A stretch of 64,000 nt of DNA from Mycolicibacter algericus DSM 45454. Its GTDB lineage: Bacteria > Actinomycetota > Actinomycetes > Mycobacteriales > Mycobacteriaceae. The translations under genes were made by a program, and so were the position numbers. Shown here in pieces: positions 1 through 12,811 of the stretch (position 1 is its first letter; each line of letters opens with the position of its first letter). Below the pieces are notes generated by a model that made no database searches, was not told the origin of the DNA, and worked only from the letters and a program-made list of their open reading frames with translations. The stretch lies in contig NZ_MVHC01000006.1 of the NCBI RefSeq assembly GCF_002086455.1, forward strand, positions 62,001 to 126,000, written 5' to 3'.

Positions 1-1232
1 ACTGCGTCGACAAGTACGGGCTGCGTTCCCGGATCCAGTTCGGGACCAAGGTGCTGTCGGCGGAGTTCGATGACGAACGCGACGTGTGGCGGGTGCAGCT
101 GGAACCGCCGCATGGCGCCAGCGGCTGGGTCACGGCGCGCTTTCTCATCAACGCCAGCGGCGTGCTGACCACACCGCAGCTGCCCGATATCGACGGCGTC
201 GACACCTTCGCCGGCGTGGCCATCCACACCGCGCGCTGGGACCATTCCCAGGACCTGACCGGCAAGCGCGTCGCGGTGATCGGTACCGGGGCATCGGCGG
301 TGCAGGTGATCCCGGAGATCGCGCCGACCGTGTCCTCACTCACCGTTTTTCAGCGCACCCCGATCTGGTGCTTCCCGAAGCTGGACCTGCCGCTACCGGC
401 TCCGATCCGCTGGGCGATGCGGGTTCCCGGCGGCATGGCGGTGCAGCGGCTGGCCAGCCAGGCCTACGTCGAGGCGACCTTCCCGATCGCGGCGCAGTAC
501 TTCACGGTGTTCCCGCTGGCCAAGCAGATGGAGTCCGCCGGGCGGGCGTACCTGCGCCGGCAGGTGCATGATCCGGTGGTGCGGGATCAACTCACGCCGC
601 GCTACGCCGTCGGCTGCAAGCGCCCCGGCTTCCACAACACCTACCTGTCGACGTTCAACCGCGACAACGTTCATTTGGTGGTTGATCCCATCGACCGGAT
701 CACCCCCACCGGGGTCGTCACCGCTTGCGGGTCGTCCCACGAGGTCGACGTGCTGATCCTGGCCACCGGGTTCAAGGTGATGGACAGTGACAACATCCCG
801 ACATTCGCCGTCACCGGGGCCGGCGGCCAGTCGCTGAGCCGGTTCTGGGACGAGCACCGGCTGCAGGCTTACGAGGGGGTCAGCATCCCCGGATTCCCCA
901 ATCTCTTCAGCGTTTTCGGTCCGTACGGCTACGTCGGGTCATCGTATTTCGCGCTCGTCGAAGCACAGACCCATCACATCGTGCGGTGCCTGACGAGCGC
1001 CCGTGGCCGTGGGGCGACCCGGATCGAGATATCCGAGGCGGCCAACGCCCGCTACTTCGACGAGATGATGAGCAAACGCCACCGGCAGGTGTTCTGGCAG
1101 GACAGCTGCAAGTCGGCCAACAGCTATTACTTCGACAAGAACGGGGATGTCCCGTTGCGACCCACCACGACGGTGGAGGCCTACTGGCGCAGCCGACGCT
1201 TCGACCTCGACGACTACCGGTTCACCGCCTGA
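1..1232 (+). CDS. Baeyer-Villiger-type flavin monooxygenase (5' end outside window)
   Basis: FAD/NADPH-dependent monooxygenase that probably oxygenates ketones or related carbonyl compounds in the cytosol. The reading frame (codons begin at base 3) is open to the window edge, so the FAD-binding N-terminus is missing. The visible part has the Baeyer-Villiger signature FAGVAIHTARWD (FxGxxxHxxxWD), followed at once by the NADPH-binding glycine motif VIGTGASAVQ. About 409 residues are present; the family is usually near 490-540. Position and convergent orientation next to metK match Rv1393c of M. tuberculosis, an annotated monooxygenase. The substrate cannot be told from sequence. Confidence 0.9.
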   Translation, partial: CVDKYGLRSRIQFGTKVLSAEFDDERDVWRVQLEPPHGASGWVTARFLINASGVLTTPQLPDIDGVDTFAGVAIHTARWDHSQDLTGKRVAVIGTGASAVQVIPEIAPTVSSLTVFQRTPIWCFPKLDLPLPAPIRWAMRVPGGMAVQRLASQAYVEATFPIAAQYFTVFPLAKQMESAGRAYLRRQVHDPVVRDQLTPRYAVGCKRPGFHNTYLSTFNRDNVHLVVDPIDRITPTGVVTACGSSHEVDVLILATGFKVMDSDNIPTFAVTGAGGQSLSRFWDEHRLQAYEGVSIPGFPNLFSVFGPYGYVGSSYFALVEAQTHHIVRCLTSARGRGATRIEISEAANARYFDEMMSKRHRQVFWQDSCKSANSYYFDKNGDVPLRPTTTVEAYWRSRRFDLDDYRFTA

Positions 1233-1244
1233 TTTCTACGGCGC

Positions 1245-1300
1245 GAGCAGACACGAAAGCCCCCAAATCCGGCCGGAAATGGGGGCTTTCGCGTCTGCTC
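1245..1300. terminator. Bidirectional hairpin terminator between monooxygenase and metK
   Basis: Two 20-nt arms (1245-1264 and 1281-1300) are complementary with a single mismatch. The 16-nt spacer contains its own palindrome, TCCGGCCGGA (1268-1277). The structure lies between two convergent stop codons (1232 and 1308). No T-tract follows on either strand, so it would be the tract-less hairpin type often proposed for mycobacteria. Confidence 0.85.
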
Positions 1301-1307
1301 GGCGGAA

Positions 1308-2519
1308 TTAAATGGCGCGCTTGAGGTCGTCGACCTTGTCGAGCTGCTCCCACGGCAGTTCGATGTCGGTGCGGCCGAAGTGGCCGTACGCGGCGGTCGG
1401 CGCGTAGATCGGGCGCAGCAGGTCCAGGTCGCGCACGATCGCGCCCGGGCGCAGGTCGAAGACCTCGGGCACGATCTTCTCGATCTTGACCGGGTCGACG
1501 GTGGCGGTGCCGAAGGTCTCGATGAACAGCCCGACCGGGGCGGCCTTGCCGATGGCGTAGGCCACCTGGACCTCAACGCGCTGCGCCAGGCCGGCGGCGA
1601 CGATGTTCTTGGCCACCCAGCGCATCGCGTAGGCGGCCGAACGGTCGACCTTCGACGGGTCCTTGCCGGAGAAGGCGCCGCCGCCGTGGCGGGCCCAGCC
1701 GCCGTAGGTGTCGACGATGATCTTGCGCCCGGTCAGGCCGGCGTCACCCATCGGCCCGCCGACGACGAACTTGCCGGTCGGGTTGATCAGCACCCGGGTC
1801 GACGACGAGTCCAGCGTCTCGTGGGCGAGCTCGGCGAGCACGGTGGTGATCACGTGCTCCCGCAGGTCGGGGTCCAGGGTCTTCACCAGGTCGATCCCGT
1901 CGGCGTGCTGGGTGGAGATCACCACGGTGTCCAGCCGGGTCGGGACGTCGTCCTCGTATTCGATGGTGACCTGGGTCTTGCCGTCCGGGCGCAGGTAGGC
2001 CAGCGTGCCGTTCTTGCGGACCTCGGTCAGCCGCCGCGACAGCCGGTGGGCCAGCGCGATCGGCAGCGGCATCAGCTCGGGGGTGTCAGCGATCGCGTAG
2101 CCGAACATCAGGCCCTGGTCGCCGGCGCCCTGGGAGTCCAGCGGGTCGGCCGCGCCCTCGACGCGGGCTTCGTGGGCGGTGTCGACACCCTGCGCGATGT
2201 CGGGTGACTGGGCGCCGATGCCGATGTTGACCCCGCAGGTCTCACCGTCGAAGCCCTTGTCCGACGAGTCGTAGCCGATGTCGAGGATGCGCTCGCGCAC
2301 GGTGTTGGTGATGTTGGCGAACGCCTCGCGGGCGCTGGTCGTCACCTCGCCGACCACGTGCACCTGACCGGTGGTGACCAGGGTCTCCACCGCGACCCGG
2401 GAGCGGGGGTCATCGGCGAGCAGTGCGTCGAGCACCGAGTCGCTGATGGCGTCACAGATCTTGTCGGGATGTCCCTCGGTCACCGACTCACTGGTGAACA
2501 GCCGACCCTTTTCGCTCAC
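1308..2519 (-). CDS. metK: S-adenosylmethionine synthetase
   Basis: Makes S-adenosylmethionine from methionine and ATP in the cytosol; homotetrameric family with Mg2+ and K+. The 403-residue product starts [20 protein letters not shown], including the ATP-binding GHPDK motif, and carries [12 protein letters not shown] and [16 protein letters not shown], all MetK hallmarks. The GTG at 2519 is chosen over an in-frame codon 27 nt upstream because GGAGGG sits about 6 nt before it and because the known mycobacterial protein begins here. A TATATT -10-like element lies at 2562-2567 (minus strand), giving a leader of about 35 nt. The 243 bp upstream to the tetR stop show no other gene. Confidence 0.97.
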   Translation of the reverse strand: MSEKGRLFTSESVTEGHPDKICDAISDSVLDALLADDPRSRVAVETLVTTGQVHVVGEVTTSAREAFANITNTVRERILDIGYDSSDKGFDGETCGVNIGIGAQSPDIAQGVDTAHEARVEGAADPLDSQGAGDQGLMFGYAIADTPELMPLPIALAHRLSRRLTEVRKNGTLAYLRPDGKTQVTIEYEDDVPTRLDTVVISTQHADGIDLVKTLDPDLREHVITTVLAELAHETLDSSSTRVLINPTGKFVVGGPMGDAGLTGRKIIVDTYGGWARHGGGAFSGKDPSKVDRSAAYAMRWVAKNIVAAGLAQRVEVQVAYAIGKAAPVGLFIETFGTATVDPVKIEKIVPEVFDLRPGAIVRDLDLLRPIYAPTAAYGHFGRTDIELPWEQLDKVDDLKRAI

Positions 2520-2762
2520 AATGTCACCCTCCGGGTATCGATCCAAAAGTTAGCTCGGGCAAATATAGCTATGCGCTCCTGGTGACGGCCTGACAGTCCG
2601 GTGGGGCGCCCCCAGGTCGCGGGCCGGGTAGTGCCTGTGCTCCCCCCGCGACCGGGAGATGCTCGACGACACGCCCCACGACGAGACACCTGAACGACTC
2701 GGCCCTGTGGCTGCCCACCTTACCGTCCTGGCTGCGTGCGGCGGCAGGCCGGGTGGCGGCTG

Positions 2763-3377
2763 TCACGGTGTCGGCGGCGTCGCCGTCTCGAGGCGGACCG
2801 CCCAGCCGACCAGCGACCGCAGATAGCGCAGCACCAACTCATCCGGATACGCATCGGGGTCGGTCAGGTGCAGCAGCGCCAGTTCCTCCAGTGCGGACAA
2901 CAGCAGTCGCGCCGTCGCGCCGTCGGCGTCGACCGGGTGACCGGTGAGCCCGGACAACCTGTCTGCCGCGATACGGCGGGCATAGCGGCGGCCCAGCTCG
3001 GTGCGGGCTTGCAGTTGCGGTGGTGCTGCGGCGGGCGGGCTCAAGATGATGCGCCAGCTCGTCGGCGCCGCGTGCAGGTAGGCCAGGATGCCCCGGCCGA
3101 CCGCGTCCGGGTCATCGTCGGGCGGGCCGTCCACACTGCGCATGCCGGCGAAGGCGATCTCCGATTCCCGGTCGAGCAGCGCCGACATCAATCCGGCCAG
3201 GTCGCCGAAGTTCTGGTACACCACCGTGCGGGTGACCCCGGCGGCGCGGGCCACCCGTTCGATGGTCACCGCGGCGAAACCCTCGGTGGCGACGATGTCG
3301 CGGGCACGGTCGAGCAGCTGGGCACGGCGGGCCTGTCCCGACATCCGCCGCCGCGGCGACGCCGGCTGCGCGCTCAT
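2763..3377 (-). CDS. TetR-family transcriptional repressor
   Basis: A 204-residue TetR-like protein. The N-terminal helix-turn-helix lies around residues 20-65 (FAAVTIERVARAAGVTRTVV, then YQNF); the rest is an all-helical ligand-binding domain without a recognisable signature. The start ATG (3375-3377) overlaps the TGA of the upstream oxidase gene, so the two are translationally coupled. The palindrome at 4748-4772, upstream of that oxidase, is the obvious operator candidate, which would make the operon autoregulated. The inducer is unknown. The gene is not part of the metK-coaBC junction in M. tuberculosis, so this pair is an accessory insertion there. Confidence 0.9.
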   Translation of the reverse strand: MSAQPASPRRRMSGQARRAQLLDRARDIVATEGFAAVTIERVARAAGVTRTVVYQNFGDLAGLMSALLDRESEIAFAGMRSVDGPPDDDPDAVGRGILAYLHAAPTSWRIILSPPAAAPPQLQARTELGRRYARRIAADRLSGLTGHPVDADGATARLLLSALEELALLHLTDPDAYPDELVLRYLRSLVGWAVRLETATPPTP

Positions 3378-4732
3378 CGGTGTTCCGGCAGTGCGAGCAG
3401 CAGCTTTACCGCGCGGGCCGCACTCTGCGCGGCGCTTTCCATCGTCGCCGACCAATCGGTGCGGGTCCAGTCGCCGGCGAGCACCAGGCTCGGCACCGAG
3501 GTGCGCTGGTCCGGGCGCAGCCCGTCGGTGCCGACGGCCTGCGAGAAAGTCGCCTTCGGCATCTTGACCACCTGGGCGGCCACCACGTTCGCCTCGGCGG
3601 CGGCCGGATAGTAGCGGCGCAGCAGCTCCAACTGCTCGGCCACGATCTGGTCGCTGGACCGGTGGATCTGTTCGTAGGCGCCGCTGGTGGTCAGGCAGTA
3701 CAGCCATGCGCCGTCCGGGTCGCGGCCCTGCATCCGCTGCCGGTCGAAGACCTCGTCGATGATGCCGGTGCCGCCGATCACCGCCTCCATCGCTGCTTCG
3801 GTGCCCAGCGGCCGGTCCAGGTAGAGGTTGGTGCTCACGATCGGGGTGTGATGCAACTTGTCTGCCGCGGCGTAGATTTCGGCGTGCTCGGGCAGGTCGT
3901 CGAGCAAGCCGCCGATATGGGAGTTGGGCACCGCGCACACCACCGCGTCTGCCGGTATCTCGGTACCATCGGCCAGTTCCACCGCGCGGACCGCGTTGTG
4001 CTGCACCACGATTCGCCTGGCCACCGTGCGATAGCGCACGTCGACGCCGCGTCGGTCGAACAGCGCGAGCGCACCCGTGATGTAGAGCGTGTCGAGGTCG
4101 GTGGTCGGGTAGCCGATCGTCACCGCGGTGCGGTGCCGCAGGCCCAGCCGGATTCCGGTGGCGAGCACGTCGGCGAAGACTTTGGCCGAGCCACGCTCCA
4201 CCGGCTCGGCGGCGATGCCGAGAGCTAGCCAGTCCCATACCGCCTGGCGCGCCGACGCCGGCATGCCCACCCGCCGAAACCACTGGTCGGTGGAGAGATC
4301 GGGCAGATCGGCGGGTTGGCGCAGTGCCTGGTGTGTCAACCGTGCCGTCGCCACCGCCGTGCGCACGCGGTCGAGCAGGCTTGCCTCCGGGTGCACACCG
4401 AACAGCGTCCGCACCGCACCCAGCCCGCGGGTCGCCATGGTGGTCGTGGCGCCTCCCGGCCAGCGCAGGGTGCCGCCGGCCGGGAACTCGACCATGGACC
4501 GGGTGCCGACGCTGGTCAGGTAGCGGAACAGGTGTTCATAGCCGCTTGCGATGACGTGCTGGCCGTTGTCCGGAAGGTCGGCTATCCCGTCCACTTTCAT
4601 CGCGTGGGTGCGCCCACCGAGCCGTCCACGCCGCTCCAGCAGGGTCACCTTCTTGCCCGCCTCGGCCAGCCAGACCGCCGAGGCCAGCCCCGCCAGGCCG
4701 CCCCCGATCACCACATACCGTCGGTCGTCCAT
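3374..4732 (-). CDS. HpnE-like FAD-dependent squalene/phytoene-type oxidoreductase
   Basis: FAD-dependent amine-oxidase/phytoene-desaturase superfamily protein of 452 residues. Residues 6-30 form the dinucleotide-binding fold (VVIGGGLAGLASAVWLAEAG), followed by LERRGRLGGRT, the classic second FAD motif. DNGQHVIASGYEH resembles the NGQHVLLGAY motif of hydroxysqualene dehydroxylase (HpnE), so an isoprenoid substrate is likely. No squalene/phytoene synthase or cyclase lies in the window, so the pathway is unresolved; carotenoid or other polyene desaturation is an alternative. It is first in a two-gene operon with tetR. GGAAGGGG lies 6 nt before the ATG, and the palindrome 4748-4772 covers the presumed promoter. 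Confidence 0.8.
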   Translation of the reverse strand: MDDRRYVVIGGGLAGLASAVWLAEAGKKVTLLERRGRLGGRTHAMKVDGIADLPDNGQHVIASGYEHLFRYLTSVGTRSMVEFPAGGTLRWPGGATTTMATRGLGAVRTLFGVHPEASLLDRVRTAVATARLTHQALRQPADLPDLSTDQWFRRVGMPASARQAVWDWLALGIAAEPVERGSAKVFADVLATGIRLGLRHRTAVTIGYPTTDLDTLYITGALALFDRRGVDVRYRTVARRIVVQHNAVRAVELADGTEIPADAVVCAVPNSHIGGLLDDLPEHAEIYAAADKLHHTPIVSTNLYLDRPLGTEAAMEAVIGGTGIIDEVFDRQRMQGRDPDGAWLYCLTTSGAYEQIHRSSDQIVAEQLELLRRYYPAAAEANVVAAQVVKMPKATFSQAVGTDGLRPDQRTSVPSLVLAGDWTRTDWSATMESAAQSAARAVKLLLALPEHR

Positions 4733-4747
4733 GTCGGGCCCCTTCCG

Positions 4748-4772
4748 AGTAACTTACGAATCGTAAGTTACT
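4748..4772. promoter_or_regulatory. Perfect palindromic operator of the oxidase-tetR operon
   Basis: Two 12-nt arms, AGTAACTTACGA and TCGTAAGTTACT, are perfectly complementary around one central base. The site begins 16 nt upstream of the oxidase start codon and contains a TAAGTT -10-like hexamer on the minus strand. Length, symmetry and position fit a TetR-family operator occluding the promoter. The partner regulator is inferred from adjacency. Confidence 0.8.
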
Positions 4773-4817
4773 GCGGCGGCGATTGCGCGGTCAACCGCAC
4801 CCCGGCCGGCGGCGGCG

Positions 4818-6062
4818 CTAATCGCGGCCGCCCAGGAAAGCCACCACCGCGTCCACGATCCGGCTGGCCATCAGGGTCTTCGAACCGGGCTCCAGGGCGG
4901 ACTCGGTCCCGTCGGCGGCCAGCAGCCAGCCGTCATTGTGGTCCACCTCGAAAGCCCGGCCTTCCCCGACGGCGTTGACCACCAGCAGGTCGCATCCCTT
5001 GCGCTGCAGTTTCGCCCGGGCGTGGAACAGCACGTCGCCGTTCTCATCTCCGGTCTCGGCCGCGAAGCCGACGATGGCCCGCATGTTGGGCAACTGCCCG
5101 TCGGCGCGGGCCCGAACCGCGCCGGCCAGCACGTCGTCATTGCGGATCAGTTCGATGGTCGGCTCCCCCTGGTTGTCCGGCCCCTTCTTGATCTTCGCCT
5201 GCGCCGTCCGGGCGGGGCGGAAGTCGGCCACCGCGGCGGCCATCACCAGAACCTGTGCCTCGGGGGCGTGCTTGGTCACCGCGTCCTGCAGTTGCTGGGC
5301 GGAACTGACGCGCACCACGTGGACCCCGGCCGGGTCGATCAGCCCGGCGGCGTGCGCCGCGATCAGGGTGACCTCAGCGCCACGCTGAGCGGCCACCCGG
5401 GCCACCGCGTAGCCCTGCTTGCCCGAACTGCGGTTGCCGATGAACCGCACCGGGTCGATCGGCTCACGGGTACCGCCGGCGGTCACCAGCACTTTGCGAC
5501 CCGCCAGGTCGTAGGGCAACGCGTCGGACCGCTCCAGCAGCAGCGAGACGACGGTGTTGATCTCCTCGGCCTCGGGCAGTCGCCCGGGCCCGGTGTCGGC
5601 GCCGGTCAGTCGGCCCGACGCGGGTTCGAGAACCACCGCGCCGCGTTCGCGCAGCGTTGCCACATTGGCGACGGTGGCCGGATGCTGCCACATCTCGGTG
5701 TGCATCGCCGGGGCGAACAGCACCGGACAGCGGGCGGTGAGCAAGGTGGCGGTCAGCAGGTCGTCGGCGCGGCCGGCGACCGCGCGAGCCAGCAGGTCGG
5801 CGGTGGCGGGCGCCACCACCACCAGGTCGGCCTGTTGGCCGATGGCGACGTGCGGAACCTGTGGGACGTCATCGAAGACGCCGGTGTGCACCGGCAGCCC
5901 GGAGAGTGCCTCGAAGGTCGCAGCCCCGACGAACCGCAGCGCGGACTCGGTCGGTACGACCTGGACGGAGTGGCCGGCCTCGGCCAGCTGCCGGACCACC
6001 GTGCAGGCCTTGTATGCAGCGATCCCACCGGAGACACCGACGACGATCCGCTTGTGCTCCAC
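4818..6062 (-). CDS. coaBC: Bifunctional phosphopantothenoylcysteine decarboxylase/phosphopantothenate-cysteine ligase
   Basis: Catalyses two consecutive steps of coenzyme A synthesis: CTP-dependent joining of cysteine to 4'-phosphopantothenate (CoaB) and FMN-dependent decarboxylation (CoaC). The 414-residue protein has the CoaC domain first (about 1-180): VGVSGGIAAYKA, the catalytic-histidine segment VPHVAIG, FAPAMHTEMW, and the GRLTGADTGPGRLPE loop. The CoaB domain follows with GGTREPIDPVRFIGNRSSGK and the AKIKK segment. It is last in a minus-strand run mihF-gmk-rpoZ-coaBC, the order seen in M. tuberculosis (Rv1388-Rv1391, where it is called dfp). Confidence 0.97.
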   Translation of the reverse strand: MEHKRIVVGVSGGIAAYKACTVVRQLAEAGHSVQVVPTESALRFVGAATFEALSGLPVHTGVFDDVPQVPHVAIGQQADLVVVAPATADLLARAVAGRADDLLTATLLTARCPVLFAPAMHTEMWQHPATVANVATLRERGAVVLEPASGRLTGADTGPGRLPEAEEINTVVSLLLERSDALPYDLAGRKVLVTAGGTREPIDPVRFIGNRSSGKQGYAVARVAAQRGAEVTLIAAHAAGLIDPAGVHVVRVSSAQQLQDAVTKHAPEAQVLVMAAAVADFRPARTAQAKIKKGPDNQGEPTIELIRNDDVLAGAVRARADGQLPNMRAIVGFAAETGDENGDVLFHARAKLQRKGCDLLVVNAVGEGRAFEVDHNDGWLLAADGTESALEPGSKTLMASRIVDAVVAFLGGRD

Positions 6063-6092
6063 GGCTACCGACCCGTCCCGTCTCGGCCTCTG

Positions 6093-6419
6093 TTACTCGC
6101 CTTCGGTGTATTCGAGCAGGTCGCCGTGGATCTCGCGCAGCGCGATCGACAGCGGCTTCTCCTGCAGACCGGGCTCGACCAGCGGCCCGACGTACTCGAG
6201 GATGCCTTCGCCGAGTTGGTTGTAGTAGTCATTGATCTGTCGCGCGCGCTTGGCCGCGTAGATCACCAGGGCGTACTTGCTCGACGCCCGCTGCAGCAGT
6301 TCGTCGATGGGCGGGTTGGTGATGCCCAGCGGCGTGTCGTAGCCACCGATCATCGCCGGGTCGAATTCGGCGTCGGTGGCCGGCGAGATGGTGGCCGCGT
6401 CGGCCTGTGAGGTACTCAC
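6093..6419 (-). CDS. rpoZ: RNA polymerase omega subunit
   Basis: Small RNA polymerase subunit that helps beta-prime folding and core assembly. Translation gives 108 residues, with the invariant stretch [16 protein letters not shown], then [20 protein letters not shown] and the mycobacterial tail [19 protein letters not shown]. The GTG at 6417-6419 is preferred: AGGAG stands 10 nt upstream of it, while a TTG at 6428 would lie directly against that Shine-Dalgarno. It lies between gmk and coaBC. Confidence 0.97.
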   Translation of the reverse strand: MSTSQADAATISPATDAEFDPAMIGGYDTPLGITNPPIDELLQRASSKYALVIYAAKRARQINDYYNQLGEGILEYVGPLVEPGLQEKPLSIALREIHGDLLEYTEGE

Positions 6420-6481
6420 GTAAGACAATCTCCTGGCGATTTAGGGGCTTGGGGTGAAGCTGTTGGCGCTGTCCGGACCGA

Positions 6482-7084
6482 TCACACCGCGCCCGGTGCG
6501 GTATCCACCAGCAAGGATACCAATTCTGAGCAGGCGGTTTCCAATCGAGCGTTGACCACGACCGCGTCGAAGTCGCCTTGCGCGGCCAACTCGGTGCGGG
6601 CGGTGGCCAGCCGACGTTCCATGACGTCCGCCGATTCGGTGCCACGCCCGACCAGTCTGGCCTGCAGCGTGTCCCAATCCGGCGGCGCCAAAAACACCGT
6701 CACGGCCTCCGGCAGGGCCTTCTTGATGGCCCGGGCCCCGGCGAGGTCCACTTCGATCAGCACCGGCCGGCCGGCTCGGGTCGCCTCGGCCACCGGGGCC
6801 GACGGGGTTCCGGATCGCTGCAGGCCGCCGTGGATGTCGGCCCACTCCAGCAGTGCGTCGGTCTCGATCAGCCGGTCGAACTCCCCCGGCGTCACGAACC
6901 GGTAGTCGACGCCGTCGACCTCCCCGGGACGGGGCGCCCGGGTGGTCGCCGACACACTGAAATACAGGTCCGGCACCCGTTCCCGCAAGCACCGGACCAG
7001 GCTCGACTTACCGACCGCGGATGGGCCGGACAGCACCACCACGCGTCCCGCGTGTCGGCTGTCCGGCCCTCCACCGGCATTCAC
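6482..7084 (-). CDS. gmk: Guanylate kinase
   Basis: Phosphorylates GMP (and dGMP) to the diphosphate with ATP; essential purine salvage and synthesis step. The 200-residue protein has the P-loop GPSAVGKSS near residue 20, the GMP-binding [17 protein letters not shown] segment, EWADIHGG, and the lid region with [12 protein letters not shown]. The start is GTG at 7082-7084; the nearby ATG at 7078-7080 is out of frame. It follows mihF after 7 bp, consistent with one transcript. Confidence 0.96.
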   Translation of the reverse strand: MNAGGGPDSRHAGRVVVLSGPSAVGKSSLVRCLRERVPDLYFSVSATTRAPRPGEVDGVDYRFVTPGEFDRLIETDALLEWADIHGGLQRSGTPSAPVAEATRAGRPVLIEVDLAGARAIKKALPEAVTVFLAPPDWDTLQARLVGRGTESADVMERRLATARTELAAQGDFDAVVVNARLETACSELVSLLVDTAPGAV

Positions 7085-7091
7085 CGACAGG

Positions 7092-7409
7092 TCAGGAGAA
7101 GTCGAACTTCTCCAGCAGCGCCTTGCGCTGCCGGTCGCCCAGGCCGCGCAACCGGCGGGTGGGAGCGATCTCCAGCTCGGTCATGATCTCCTGCGCCTTG
7201 ACCTTGCCGACCTTCGGCAACGCCTCCAGCAGCGCGGAAACCTTCATCTTGCCCAGGACCTCGTCGGTCTCGGCGTCCTTGAGCACCTGCTTGAGGTTGG
7301 TGCCGCCACGCTTGAGCCGGTCCTTGAGCTCCGCTCGGGCCCGACGTGCGGCCGCCGCCTTCTCCAACGCGGCGGCGCGCTGCTCGTCGGTCAACTGGGG
7401 AAGGGCCAC
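7092..7409 (-). CDS. mihF: Mycobacterial integration host factor
   Basis: Nucleoid-associated DNA-binding protein, unrelated in sequence to E. coli IHF and known from mycobacteria and streptomycetes (cofactor of phage L5 integration and chromosome organiser). The 105-residue product begins [23 protein letters not shown]. It carries the helix-two-turn-helix-like segment with [18 protein letters not shown] (residues about 64-82) followed by [18 protein letters not shown]. It heads the mihF-gmk-rpoZ-coaBC run, as in M. tuberculosis. Confidence 0.97.
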   Translation of the reverse strand: MALPQLTDEQRAAALEKAAAARRARAELKDRLKRGGTNLKQVLKDAETDEVLGKMKVSALLEALPKVGKVKAQEIMTELEIAPTRRLRGLGDRQRKALLEKFDFS

Positions 7410-8235
7410 GATTCCTCCGTCTCGTCATCATCGACAACGTCGATGTTTTCCATGTCCCGGCCGGGTACTCCCGCCAGAGACGACGACCGTACCCACGCCG
7501 TCTGACGAAATCTAACCCCACCCCCCGTTTCCGGCTACAAATGCCCAGCGTGTGGCGGCTGCGCGCGGCCCACTCACCGAACCGGACCGGCGCCCTCCAG
7601 GCCGGCCACCGAGGGCCGCCATTGGTGTCAGCCAGCCTCGAGAAACAGCTTCTAGCAGGGCTTTCATCGATTTCGCCAGCCGACGGGAGCATCCGGGCCC
7701 CACCCCCGCCGGGTAGCTGAGAGACGGGCCGAATCTTCAGCGCATTGAATTCGCACCTCGCGGCGTGTCGGGCGTGTCGAGACGTGCGTCGACCGGTGGA
7801 AACGCGGCATCCCGGCAGCGCATGTGCTGATGTTGCGCGCCCTGGTCGGCCTGGCGGCGATGGCCTGTCAGCTCGAGGCCGAGGTGGCCTTGCGCGACAT
7901 CGTGACGCAGTGGTAGCGCGGCTTCGCGGAACCGAAGATTCCGCCTCGGCTGGCCGCGGCATTGGGGCGCGATTAGCGGACGCGTATTTGTGCGTACCAA
8001 CTGCGGCCACCACAGGTCGGCTGCCGGAGTTTCCGGCGGGAATTGACAGCACCGTCAGCAATTTATCGACCGTCACACCAGGTCAGCTCGGTAGAAAGCG
8101 GAATAGTTGCCGCTCAATGTATTGACGGCGTGAATGGCAGCAGAATGGATGATTGCCGGTCCGGCGCGCTCCGGATACAGTTTTTCTTCCGGGTGGGCGG
8201 TTGCGCCCGTTCGATGGCGAAAAAGGGGGGCCGGG
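7410..8235. other. Gene-poor stretch upstream of mihF; possible decayed coding remnant
   Basis: 826 bp without a convincing gene. In M. tuberculosis the equivalent interval between mihF and pyrF carries a PE/PPE pair; nothing like that is here. From about 7819 to 7977 the plus strand reads as two short coding-like pieces in one frame, separated by a TAG at 7914-7916. The first contains LMLRALVGLAAMACQLEAE and the second FAEPKIPPRLAAALGRD. This is suggestive of an eroded gene but matches no family I recognise. The rest presumably holds the promoters of mihF and of the secreted protein at 8236. Confidence 0.35.
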
Positions 8236-8568
8236 ATGAAGACACAGCGGTTTGGCGGCTGGGTAGTGACCGGGGTGGTGGCGCTGGCAGTCGGCACGAT
8301 CGGTGCCGGTTTGGCCGCCGCCGATCCAGGCGACGGGGTCACGGCCGGCAACGGCGGTGGAGCCGAGACGAAGTCCGGCCCGTTCGGCGGCGACCTCAAC
8401 GACGGCAGCTTCAATCTGTGGCCGAGTGATCATGCCGCCGACAACGTGAACCTCGGCCCGTTCAGCGGCGGTTTCGACGCCGGCACCGCCGGCGACCTCG
8501 ATCAGGGAGCCGCCGGGGGCGACGGCCGCAGCGGCGACAACGCCGGCGGCATGCCTTTCCTCTGGTAG
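8236..8568 (+). CDS. Small glycine-rich secreted protein of unknown function
   Basis: 110 residues. The start ATG at 8236 follows GGGGGGCCGGG and begins a clear Sec signal peptide (MKTQRFGGWVVTGVVALAVG, then TIGAGLAAA), with likely cleavage after AAA before DPG. The mature part (about 78 residues) is acidic and rich in Gly, Asp and Asn, has no Cys, and contains two related segments, SGPFGGDLNDG and LGPFSGGFDAG. It resembles small exported mycobacterial proteins without known function. It is convergent with pyrF, 37 bp away. The genuine start is probably not an upstream ATG, since only this one places the hydrophobic signal at the N-terminus. Confidence 0.75.
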   Translation: MKTQRFGGWVVTGVVALAVGTIGAGLAAADPGDGVTAGNGGGAETKSGPFGGDLNDGSFNLWPSDHAADNVNLGPFSGGFDAGTAGDLDQGAAGGDGRSGDNAGGMPFLW

Positions 8569-8605
8569 CCGCCGCGACGTCCCGCAATACCCGGCGCGCG
8601 GGTCG

Positions 8606-9438
8606 TTACCCGGCGCCCAGGTAACCGACGGCGTCGCGCATCCGCTCCGCTGCGCCCCGCAGCGCCGCGACGTCGGGGCCGGCGCGCAGCACCTCACGGG
8701 AGACCGCCGGCAGCAGCGTTCCCGGCGCCGCCCCGCCCAGGCCGGCCAGTTCCTCGGGGCGCCCACCCTGTGCCCCGATGCCCGGTAGCAGCACCGGGCC
8801 GCCGAGGGCACTCAGGTCGGGTACCTCGCGCAGCGTGGCGCCGACGACCACCCCGACCGAGCCGGGCTGCGGGCCCGCGCGGTTGGCTTCGGCGGCGGCA
8901 TCGACGATCGACTGCGCCACCGTGCGGTCGCCGGCCCGGGCGCGCTGCACCGCGGCCCCCTCCGGATTGGAGGTGGCGGCCAGCACGAACACCCCGCGCC
9001 GGTGCGCGGCGGCGGTGTCCAGCAGCGGCCGCAGGGATCCGAAACCCAGGTACGGCGACGCCGTGACCGCGTCGGCAGCCAACGGTGACTCACCGGCCCA
9101 GGCCGCGGCGTAGGCGGCCATCGTCGAGCCGATGTCACCGCGCTTGGCGTCGGCCAGCACCAGCACGCCGGCCTCGCGAAGCGCCGCGATGGTGCGCTCC
9201 AGCACGGCGTAGCCGGCCGATCCGTAGGCCTCGAAGAACGCCACCTGCGGCTTGACGATGGCGAACCCGGCGAACGCCGCCACGCAGGTCTCGCCGAATG
9301 CCGCCAGCCCGTCCGGCGTCGGCGGCAGTCCCCAGGCGGTCAGCAGTTCGGGGTGCGGGTCGATGCCCAGGCACAGCGGGCCGCGGGCCGCCGTGGCCTG
9401 GGCCAGCCGAGTCCCGAACGCCTCGGACCCCGGAGCCA

Positions 9439-9439
<1 letters not shown>
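8606..9439 (-). CDS. pyrF: Orotidine 5'-phosphate decarboxylase
   Basis: Last step of UMP synthesis, decarboxylation of OMP. The 277-residue protein belongs to the long, group 2 OMPDC subfamily seen in mycobacteria. The active-site motif DAKRGD lies at residues 97-102, with the substrate-binding segment GIDPHPELL near residue 25 and the C-terminal phosphate-binding [10 protein letters not shown]. The start GTG shares one base with the carB stop (TAGTG), so pyrF is translated as the last cistron of the pyr operon. Confidence 0.96.
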
Positions 9440-12783
<3,344 letters not shown>

Positions 12784-12811
12784 TACTTGCTGCCTTTCTT
12801 TCCGCGAGCGC

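Noticed and set aside
2520..2762. SAM-sensing riboswitch upstream of metK
   Set aside because: I looked for SAM-IV-like conserved blocks on the minus strand and saw none; the leader from the TATATT box is only about 35 nt.
2569..2766. Small minus-strand protein between tetR and metK
   Set aside because: No ribosome-binding site or homology, random-looking composition, and it covers the metK promoter box.
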